Below, in pieces: positions 14,974 to 21,499 of a stretch of DNA of 21,499 nucleotides. The DNA is taken from NCBI GenBank assembly GCA_001275005.1, contig JWZX01001600.1, forward strand, positions 1 through 21,499, given 5' to 3'. The stretch's first letter is position 1; each line of letters begins with the position of its first letter. Source of the DNA: Chrysochromulina tobinii. Its lineage: Eukaryota > Haptophyta > Prymnesiales > Chrysochromulinaceae. The notes beneath the pieces were generated by a model. The model saw only the letters and a program-made list of their open reading frames with translations. It did not search any database and was not told where the DNA came from. A program made the translations under genes and the position numbers.

Positions 14974-16211
14974 ATGCCGCCGCGCCGATTCGTGCCGCGA
15001 CCACGAATGCGCGACGCACGACATGAGCGTGTCCTGAGCCTCTTGTACGCGCTCGCCTTTGCCATCTTCCGTCGCCTTGTGCTGGCGCTCTGCTGGTGCC
15101 TGCGCCGGCGCTCTTTGCCCGCTCTCGTCAAGCTCTGCCACAAGCGCTTGCTGCCGAAGCTGCCGCCCTTCACCGCCGACGTGCGGCTCCGCCTTGCGCC
15201 ATCGGTCACGCTGCGCTGCTTCCAGCTGGGCGGTGAGCACCATGCCGACATACTGTCCGAATGGCTGCTCCTCTCGGGAACCTGGCAGCCGAATCTGTCC
15301 GCATGGCTCCGCCGTACGCTGCACCGTGGCGACACGTTCGTGGACGTGGGCGCGAACACGGGTTACTTCAGCCTGCTCGCGGCGGCGCTGGTGCACGGCG
15401 AAGGCGGCGGGGTCGTCGCCATTGAGGCATGCCCGCGCACCTTCCGTCGGCTGCAGACCAACCTGATGCGCAATGCTGGGCCTGGCGAGCTGCATTCGGC
15501 CGCTGCAGCTGGCGGCGGCGGAGGCGGAGGGGAGCACGACGCTGTTCCAGCACCGTCGCGAGCCACTGTACAGCACCACGGTGGCGGGGGCGGGCGCGGG
15601 CGGCGTCGCGGCGAGCGCCGACGTCTGGTCCATCGTTCAGGCGAGTGGTGCGACCAGGCGCGACCAAACGGCGAGTGCGTCGGTCGCGCAGCTCGCTCAG
15701 GACAGCGCGTGCTGGCACCAAGTGACGGTGCGCAAGGCGCCGCTCGATGAGCTGCTGAGCGCAGACGAGTGCGCGCGCGCGCGCGTTGTCAAGGTTGACG
15801 TGGAAGGGGGCGAGTGGACCGTACTGCGGGGCATGGCACGCGTGCTCGAGATTGCATCTCCCGAGCTCGAGATCGTGGTCGAGGTCACGCCCAAGTGGCT
15901 CGCGCTGCAGCAGGTGGGGCGCCGCGGCAGCTCCGAGTGCCACCGAGTGCCACCGACGGTGCGTCTGGCTGAGAGAGTGACTGAGAGTGTAGCCCCTCCC
16001 GCAGGTGACACCGGCGCAGGTGCTCGCGTTCATGGCCGCGCGCGGCTTCCACGCGTACGTGCTTCACGAGGAGTACCAGGTCGATCGCGCCTCCTCCATT
16101 ATCAAGCCCGAGTTCGAGCCCGATCCGCCGCGCCGTCTCAACGAAGGTGAGCTCGAGACGCTCGAGCAAGCGGATATCATCTTCAGCCGCAGGGACGTGG
16201 CGTACTTGTAG
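14974..16211 (+). CDS. FkbM-type SAM-dependent methyltransferase, frameshifted in this sequence, one intron
   Basis: From the ATG at 14974 the frame encodes a basic N-terminus, a hydrophobic stretch at about 18-40 (signal anchor), then the SAM-binding motif TFVDVGANTGYFSLLAAAL (DVGANTGYF at 124-132) and VVAIEACPRTFRRLQTNLMRN. After this the FkbM pattern continues one frame later: LASCIRPLQLAAAEAEG, then VVKVDVEGGEWTVLRGM (about 15785-15835), the usual C-terminal FkbM signature. Skipping one G in 15478-15480 joins the halves with no gap in the family pattern. Intron 15914-16004 then joins LALQQ to VTPAQVLAF and the frame ends at 16209-16211. FkbM proteins O-methylate sugars or small molecules; a Golgi/ER membrane anchor suggests glycan methylation (inference). 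The frameshift may be a sequencing error, a real null allele, or, less likely, recoding. Confidence 0.82.
15914..16004 (+). other. 91-nt phase-0 GT-AG intron in the FkbM gene
   Basis: Donor cagcag|gtgggg and acceptor cctcccgcag|gtgaca with a pyrimidine tract. Splicing continues the conserved C-terminus (TPAQVLAFMAARGFHAY). It holds gagtgccacc twice in tandem near 15935-15955. Confidence 0.82.
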
Positions 16212-16220
16212 CTACAAGTA
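16203..16220. repeat. 18-bp perfect palindrome over the FkbM stop codon
   Basis: tacttgtag followed directly by ctacaagta. The TAG stop (16209-16211) sits at the centre. It could form a hairpin at the very end of the coding region; function unknown. Confidence 0.9.
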
Positions 16221-16368
16221 GGCTCGGTGTAAGGTGTGGGGGGAAGGGGGCGTCGAGGAGGTGAAATTCCCCACTTGAGCCAAGTTTCGATCGCCCTTCG
16301 TGCTTCGCGAAAAACCCAAGCACGGAGCTTCGACGCGCCATTCGCGACAAAAGCACGACGCCCAGAGC

Positions 16369-19300
16369 ATGGACGACCTCGTCGAATTTTTGACTGGGGG
16401 CACAAGCCTGCTGGCCCTCGCAGCCGAGCTTGACGAAGCGGATGATGAGCTGGCTGCTGCGGAGCATCGCAACCAGCTCCTCCGACGCACGTTCGCAAGC
16501 GACCAGGAGAAGGCGGTACTCGACTCTGGGCTGCGCTCTGGCCGCGCACTCGTTCGTCGCGCACGATCGAAGCGTGACGAGTCGGCCAGTGAGGCAAGTC
16601 TGTCCACCTTGCGTTCTGAGCTGCAGGCTGCACGCGCCGAGGCAGCCTCGTACAAGGCGCGCGCGGATCGTGCGGAGCAGCGGCTTGCCGCCCTTGTGGC
16701 CGACACAAGCACGAGCGAGGCGCTCGCTGCGAGTTCGTCGCAGAAGCCGGCCACACATGGTGCCCGACACGACGTCACGGTGCAGACGCCACCGACAGCG
16801 CACCCATCGACGTCAGCACCCGAGCAGAGCAGAGACAGCCCGCGCGACGTCATCGAGTCAATCCGTGCGGCGCGTCTCGAGGCCCGCGGCACAGCGGGCG
16901 AGGCACTACACGCGTTGGTTGGGCGCGCGCTGTCGGCGCTCAGCCGCGACTTATACAGCGGCGCCGGCCACGTCTTCGCCGAGATCATGCAGAATTGTGA
17001 CGACGCAACGTATGGCCCTCTGCTCGGGGAGGCGGCGGAGGCGGCAGTGGCGGAGGCGGCGGCGGCGCGCGGCGCAGTGCCGCGGCTGCGCGTGTCGCTC
17101 ACCGGGACAGCACTCCTCTTCGAATGCAACGAGCTCGGATTCCGCGAGCGCGACGTTCGTGCAGTGTGTGACCTCGGCTCGAGCACCAAAGACGGCAAGG
17201 GAGGGCAGACCAGAAGCATCGGCAGGAAAGGTCTGGGCTTCAAGAGTTGCTTCGCCGTGAGCGACATGCCACACGTGGCCTCAGGCGGCTACTCGTTCCG
17301 ATTCGATGCTCGGGACAGCCTGTACGGAGCCCTAGTGCCGGAGTGGGTGGCGGCCGACGAGCTTCGTGCAACGGTGGCGGCTCACCTCCAAGCCCTCGGC
17401 GTGCCCTCGCCGCTCGTCTCGACACTTGGTGGCGCTCACGCCGGCGCGCCAGGAGGAGGTACCGCCATCTGGCTGCCGCTGCGTGGACCGGCGCCGCCCC
17501 TTGCGATCGCACCGACCGCTCTCCTCTTTCTTCGGCAGCTGCGCTTGGTTGAGCTAGTGCTTCCCTCAGTGCTTCCCGCGCGCGGCGATGCCCCGTCGAC
17601 CGCCGCCGCCCCAGCCGTCGCCACAGACGACAGCGTGTTGGCAAGCCAGGCAGGAGGTGAGGCGCGGTGTGAAATCATCACCATTCGTCGGCTCTCCCTG
17701 GCAGCGGCAGCCGCGCCGGCAGAGGCGCCGGCAGCAGAGCGCACATCGCTTCTGGTGGAGGTGAGCGGCCGCGTGCGCCGCCAGCGCGACTATCTGCTTT
17801 GGCGCGAGATACACGAGATTGCGGGCGTACGCACCGAGATTGTGCTCGCTTTTCGGGACGAGGACGACCCTCACCGTACCTTCTCCTCCCCCTCCTCCCC
17901 CTCCTCCGACCCCGCCGCTACCGCAAACGGCGCACTGCACTCGGACGACACGCCCGCCACGGCCGCAGCTGAGTCGCCACTCTTCGCTGGAGAGCAAGTG
18001 GGAGCCGATTTGCATGCGTTTCTACCGGTGGGCTCCCCGCTCGGACTTCCCTTTTGCTTGCATGCGGATTGGGACTTGGTCGCATCACGCCAGTCGCTGC
18101 ACCTCGACTCTGCTTGGAACGCAGCTCTCCGGGACCTCGCCACGGCGGCTCTTCTCCGCGCCGTGCGCGCCGAGCACCGGCTCGCCCACAATGTGAACTC
18201 ATGGCTGCCGCGCCCCGAGGCCTGCCGCGAGCCCTTTTGGCGACCGCTCTTTGAGGTGGGCGAGGGCGTGGCGGCTGAGCCGATGCTCATCTCCGAATCG
18301 GGAGATCGCCTCGCACCCCGCGACGCTCTCTTGCGCGAGGCTCTCGCCGCCACTGAGCATGAGGGCCATGGCGCTATGCCCTTTCGCCACGAGGGCCAAG
18401 GCGCTCGACGTGCGTGTGTCTTCGTGCCCCCAAGCGTCGTGAGCAATGCATGGCTGCATCAGAGCACCGGACGGTTTCAGTTCGTGAGCGCCGTGTTGGT
18501 ACGCACCCTTGGCATCGAGGCCCTCTGCCGCCTCGGCTGCCGGCGCGTCACGGTCGATGATTTGCTCGAGTGCCTGCGGGCGTGGGCGCCGGGTGTGACG
18601 GCAGGTGACGCGGACGGCGAGGCCGGCTGCAGCACGATCAAGCGACCATGCGTGCCCATCGGCTGCGGCGGCGAGGGCGAGGCCGATGGGCAGACGTCCT
18701 CAGCGACAGCAGCGACAGCAGCGACAGCAGCGACAGCAGCGACAGCAGCGACAGCAGCGACAGCAGCATCGGCAGCCAAGGCCAACGTCGCGGCATCGTC
18801 AACTGCTTCAGCTGTAACGGCTCCCACTGCAGCCTCCTCCTCCGCAACTCTCGAGGCATGGCTCGCTCAACTCCATCGGCTACTCTATGTGCTCATGAAC
18901 TCTCACCACGTTGCAGCCGTCCGCACTCTTCCTCTTCTGCTCATCGAGGATTGGGGCCGGGCAAGCGCCAACGCCGTTCCTGGCATCGGAGGTGGCGTCG
19001 GAGGTGGCGGCGACGGTGGCGTCGGAGGTGGCATCGGCGGTGGCGGCGGCGGCGTTGCCGCGTCATGGCGGCTACGCTCGGCTTCGGGCTCGCCTCCAGT
19101 GGTGCTCGCCCCTCAGAGCAGCAACACCGGCGGCGGGCATGGCGGCGCTGAGGCGCTGCTCTCTGCGGCGCTGCGCTCGGGTGCTCTCGACGTGTGGCGA
19201 GTGGCGAATGGCGCTTTGCCGCCCCCACCTGAGCAGCTTGCGCTCCTCGCGTGCCTCGGCGTAAGCGCCCTTGACGACGCGATGGCGGTGCGCGCAGTGG

Positions 19301-21499
19301 CCCGCCAGCACGCCGCCGGACGTGTCAGCTCGATCGCGGCGTGTTGGCAAGGCCTCCGTATAATACGCGATCACTTACCCTCGTTCATTGCAGAGGAAGC
19401 AGCCTCACATGAGGTCTCGGTGGCCGAGGGCGCTCGTGCCGCACTGGCATGGCTGCGAGCCTCCTTGCTCTGGCCAGCGACAGATGGGCTTCTGCGACCT
19501 GCATGCTCGCTGCGCAACCGAACCCTCCTTGGCGTGCCTTGCCCCGGCTGCTGCGGCGACGGGGACGGAGGCAGGGGTCGCGCGCGCCCACAGCTTCCGC
19601 TTCGAATGCTTCTCCCACGCAGCGCCGAGCTCCGTCGTGCACGCCCGCGGAACCGACGCACATCGTCGACGGCGGCGGCGGCGGCGGTGACAGCGGCACA
19701 CGCGGTCGCAGATGGCTCGACAGCGGTCGCCGAAGCTTTCGCAGGCGCAGCGGCGAGGCGAACGATGCCAGAGGATGAGGACGGCGAAGAGGAGGAGGAA
19801 GCGCCAGAGAGCGGCGATGGTGTCGACGACAACACCAGTGGCACCAGTGGTGATGGCGGCCGTGGCGGCATCGACGATGGCGGCGATGGTGGCGCCGAAG
19901 CCTCCGTTCGCGCTGAGCCGCCACAGCTGAGGGTGCAAGAGACGTTTGAACGCGTGGGCACTGGGCACGGGCAGGTGATGTCAACGGCACTGAGCAGCGC
20001 ATCGGTCCAATGGGTGGGTGCGCGATGCTCGGGCGGCGTGGACAAGGGCCAAGTGGGCTGGGCCGTGCGATGGTATCGGGGTGAGCTCGCAGCGGGGTTT
20101 GGATGCGTCGGAGCGCGGTTGGATCGGGTGGGGCTAGGGCGCTATGCGCTGTGCATTGTGGTGACTTCCGACGGGTGCGCGACGCTGCGCCACGCCGGCG
20201 AGTCCCACCCGCTGTACTGGCCACCCTTGGTCAGTGGTGACACCCTTGGCCTTCACCTTGACTTGCAAGGCCCGCGCGCCACGCTCCTACTAACCCTCAA
20301 TGGAACCCTGCGCAATGTGGACGGCGAATGTTTCTACGATGCGCGAGGAGTCGACAAGGCCGCCATCCTCCTTGCGCCCGAGCTCTCGTACCACGCGACG
20401 CTTCACCCGACCGTCTGCCTACGGCGCGGCCCGCACGCGGAGCCTGCGGAGGCCACGATCGCCGTGGCTGCGCCTCTCGCGAACGCGCTGCTCCATCGGC
20501 GTGGGTTTCGTCCAATCTCGCAAGTGCTCGCGGCGCAGCGGGGCGGAGGCGCGCGCGCCGTGCCTATGCTCGGTCCGCCACCGCGCCGTTCACATCACGA
20601 CGGCGGTGGAGGTGGCGGTGCTTCTCGAGGTGCCTGTAGCACTGCTCACAGCAGCGTCGGCGCCGATGGCGGCGCCGCTGACGGCACCACTGGCGCTGGC
20701 GGCGGCGGCGGCGGCGGCGGCGAGGGCAAGTACGAGAGCGACCTTCCATTGGAAGCCCTCCTCTGGGAACAGTTTCTGAGTCTCATGGGGGCCACACCGC
20801 ACCTCGTCTCGTGCACGGTGCACGCGTGGTGGCGTGACATGCTGCCCAAGGCTGAGCCCGCCTCCCTCGCAGCGGCGGAATGCGTTGTCTGCTGCGAGCC
20901 TCTCATTGACGCAAATGCGCGCAATCGCAAGCCACGTGCTGGGCAGGAGCCGGTGGGCACAGTGTGCGGACATCGTTACCATTCAGCATGCATCTTCCGT
21001 TGGCTGGCGGCTGATGAACACTGGGAGGGGCCCACCTGCCCTTGCTGCCACACCGTCCTCCATCCAACCCGCGACGTGCGCCCCCTTGGCATTGAGACCG
21101 CCGCGCTCGCCCTCTCCACATCCCTCCGCTTTCTGCTGCGAGCGATGAGTGGCGAGGCGACAGACGCAGCGGCCGCAGGGCGGGCGGCGGCGGCGGCGGC
21201 GGTGGCGGCGGCGCCGCGGACTTGGCGTCAAGTGGCCGACCGCGGCGGTGGTGAAGTGGCGGAGGCAGAGGCGGAGGTGGCATGGGACAGTGCTGTGGAC
21301 ACCATTGCCGACCCGGCGGCCGCAGCCGCGCAGGCTGCCGCCGAAGTGGTGGTCCACCTACACATGGCGGCCGCGCGTGCGGCAGCAGACCTCACCTCCG
21401 CCGCCGCACTCGCCACAGCACTGCTGCAGCAGTACGCGAGAGAAACGCAGTCGGCGATGGTGGTGGGGTCCCCTCCCTCCCTCCCTCCCTCCCTCCCTC
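16369..21499 (+). CDS. Giant NOV/sacsin-type GHKL ATPase with SPRY-like domain and RING-H2 finger (3' end beyond window)
   Basis: Open without a stop or intron for at least 1710 codons from the first ATG after a stop at 16276-16278. Residues 10-120 are Ala/Glu/Arg-rich, probably coiled. The GHKL ATPase module has an N-box EIMQNCDDATY (205-215), then LLFECNELGF (249-258) in place of DxGxG, LGSSTK (269-274) and IGRKGLGFKS (284-293). All match the plant NO VEIN / sacsin pattern. Further on, PLGLPFCLHADWDLVASRQS followed by SAWN (about 557-580) matches the conserved segment after the ATPase in that family. An Ala/Thr repeat, Gly-rich linkers and an acidic stretch lead to an SPRY-like region (about 1205-1355; GDTLGLHLD, LLTLNGTL, LHPTVCL). 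A RING-H2 finger at 1505-1560 (CVVC, CGHRYHSACIFRWL, CPCC) has all eight ligands. RING-H2 proteins are E3 ubiquitin ligases, so an ATPase-coupled E3 is inferred. The SPRY call is the least certain. Confidence 0.88.
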   Translation, partial: MDDLVEFLTGGTSLLALAAELDEADDELAAAEHRNQLLRRTFASDQEKAVLDSGLRSGRALVRRARSKRDESASEASLSTLRSELQAARAEAASYKARADRAEQRLAALVADTSTSEALAASSSQKPATHGARHDVTVQTPPTAHPSTSAPEQSRDSPRDVIESIRAARLEARGTAGEALHALVGRALSALSRDLYSGAGHVFAEIMQNCDDATYGPLLGEAAEAAVAEAAAARGAVPRLRVSLTGTALLFECNELGFRERDVRAVCDLGSSTKDGKGGQTRSIGRKGLGFKSCFAVSDMPHVASGGYSFRFDARDSLYGALVPEWVAADELRATVAAHLQALGVPSPLVSTLGGAHAGAPGGGTAIWLPLRGPAPPLAIAPTALLFLRQLRLVELVLPSVLPARGDAPSTAAAPAVATDDSVLASQAGGEARCEIITIRRLSLAAAAAPAEAPAAERTSLLVEVSGRVRRQRDYLLWREIHEIAGVRTEIVLAFRDEDDPHRTFSSPSSPSSDPAATANGALHSDDTPATAAAESPLFAGEQVGADLHAFLPVGSPLGLPFCLHADWDLVASRQSLHLDSAWNAALRDLATAALLRAVRAEHRLAHNVNSWLPRPEACREPFWRPLFEVGEGVAAEPMLISESGDRLAPRDALLREALAATEHEGHGAMPFRHEGQGARRACVFVPPSVVSNAWLHQSTGRFQFVSAVLVRTLGIEALCRLGCRRVTVDDLLECLRAWAPGVTAGDADGEAGCSTIKRPCVPIGCGGEGEADGQTSSATAATAATAATAATAATAATAASAAKANVAASSTASAVTAPTAASSSATLEAWLAQLHRLLYVLMNSHHVAAVRTLPLLLIEDWGRASANAVPGIGGGVGGGGDGGVGGGIGGGGGGVAASWRLRSASGSPPVVLAPQSSNTGGGHGGAEALLSAALRSGALDVWRVANGALPPPPEQLALLACLGVSALDDAMAVRAVARQHAAGRVSSIAACWQGLRIIRDHLPSFIAEEAASHEVSVAEGARAALAWLRASLLWPATDGLLRPACSLRNRTLLGVPCPGCCGDGDGGRGRARPQLPLRMLLPRSAELRRARPRNRRTSSTAAAAAVTAAHAVADGSTAVAEAFAGAAARRTMPEDEDGEEEEEAPESGDGVDDNTSGTSGDGGRGGIDDGGDGGAEASVRAEPPQLRVQETFERVGTGHGQVMSTALSSASVQWVGARCSGGVDKGQVGWAVRWYRGELAAGFGCVGARLDRVGLGRYALCIVVTSDGCATLRHAGESHPLYWPPLVSGDTLGLHLDLQGPRATLLLTLNGTLRNVDGECFYDARGVDKAAILLAPELSYHATLHPTVCLRRGPHAEPAEATIAVAAPLANALLHRRGFRPISQVLAAQRGGGARAVPMLGPPPRRSHHDGGGGGGASRGACSTAHSSVGADGGAADGTTGAGGGGGGGGEGKYESDLPLEALLWEQFLSLMGATPHLVSCTVHAWWRDMLPKAEPASLAAAECVVCCEPLIDANARNRKPRAGQEPVGTVCGHRYHSACIFRWLAADEHWEGPTCPCCHTVLHPTRDVRPLGIETAALALSTSLRFLLRAMSGEATDAAAAGRAAAAAAVAAAPRTWRQVADRGGGEVAEAEAEVAWDSAVDTIADPAAAAAQAAAEVVVHLHMAAARAAADLTSAAALATALLQQYARETQSAMVVGSPPSLPPSLP
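18703..18765 (+). repeat. (GCGACAGCA)7 in-frame minisatellite
   Basis: Seven perfect 9-bp units encode Ala-Thr-Ala repeats in a non-conserved linker between the ATPase half and the SPRY/RING half of the giant GHKL-RING gene. Being a multiple of three, length change would be tolerated. Confidence 0.93.
18985..19060 (+). repeat. GGT/GGC-rich glycine linker repeats
   Basis: Imperfect 12-18 bp repeats of the type ggaggtggcgtc encode Gly-Gly-Gly-Val/Ile runs in the giant GHKL-RING protein. It is a low-complexity spacer, probably variable in length. Confidence 0.75.
21471..21499 (+). repeat. (CCCT)7 tetranucleotide run at the window end
   Basis: Seven CCCT units reach the last base. Read in the GHKL-RING frame it encodes Pro/Ser/Leu. 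A period of four breaks the frame with every unit gained or lost, so coding may end or enter an intron near here; gtggtgggg just before could be a donor region. Confidence 0.85.

Noticed and set aside
14715-15359. N-terminal extension of the SRCR frame to 722 codons
   Set aside because: It runs antisense through the FkbM start and the ACTTG microsatellite and has no conserved content; the Met at 14714 is preferred, with a possible unseen 5' exon.
15479-15750. Glycine-rich continuation of the first FkbM frame
   Set aside because: It lacks the FkbM pattern, which continues clearly in the next frame.
19385-20224. 279-codon minus-strand frame
   Set aside because: It is antisense to the GHKL-RING gene; Arg/Pro/His-rich composition is typical of GC shadow frames.
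1-21499. tRNA, rRNA or riboswitch genes
   Set aside because: A scan by eye for cloverleaf or rRNA-like conserved blocks found none; a covariance-model search would be decisive.

Overview
The window looks like nuclear DNA of a GC-rich, intron-bearing protist, most probably a haptophyte alga, though the lineage is inferred. Genes are monocistronic and lie on both strands. There are no bacterial operons, Shine-Dalgarno sites or organellar genes. At least three short GT-AG introns (91, 101 and 192 nt) can be deduced because removing them restores conserved domains. Architectures such as C-type lectin plus membrane segments plus a TIR-like 'SHSW' domain, SRCR plus proline-rich linker plus TM, and FkbM methyltransferase are ones I associate with haptophytes and related algae.

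Layout. 1-1365 (-): C-terminal 455 codons of a probable non-LTR retroelement ORF, with a zinc-knuckle-like Cys/His cluster followed by a PD...DxK endonuclease-like motif. It is cut off about 30 bp from the next gene. 1397-4264 (+): intronless protein with two cyclic-nucleotide-binding-like domains and a long coiled coil. 4265-5116: convergent intergenic DNA with a very GC-rich core. 5117-6652 (-): two-pore K+ channel with two EF-hands. 6653-7762: divergent intergenic DNA occupied by a foldback/MITE-like element whose AT-rich core is a degenerate GATACAT/ATGTATC array. 7763-10468 (+): secreted/membrane lectin-TIR receptor-like protein with an in-frame intron and a recent 57-aa tandem duplication. 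10849-12680 (+): membrane-anchored F-box/WD-repeat-like protein with one intron. 13191-14714 (-): type-I-like SRCR receptor. 14974-16211 (+): FkbM-type methyltransferase with one intron and a one-base frameshift. 16369-end (+): open reading frame of at least 1710 codons joining a NOV/sacsin-type GHKL ATPase module to an SPRY-like domain and a RING-H2 finger.

How they may relate. There is no operon, so any joint function is inference. Three neighbouring loci carry domains used in recognition or defence in animals and plants (C-type lectin + TIR, SRCR, GHKL ATPase + SPRY + RING). Two loci suggest ubiquitin ligation (F-box/WD and RING). Two more suggest second-messenger or ion signalling (CNB coiled coil; Ca2+-regulated K+ channel). 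The most notable candidates for an undescribed system are the GHKL-SPRY-RING protein and the lectin-TIR receptor.

Limits: all domain calls were made by eye from motifs. No database search, expression data or structure prediction was available, and counts of differences were made by hand.
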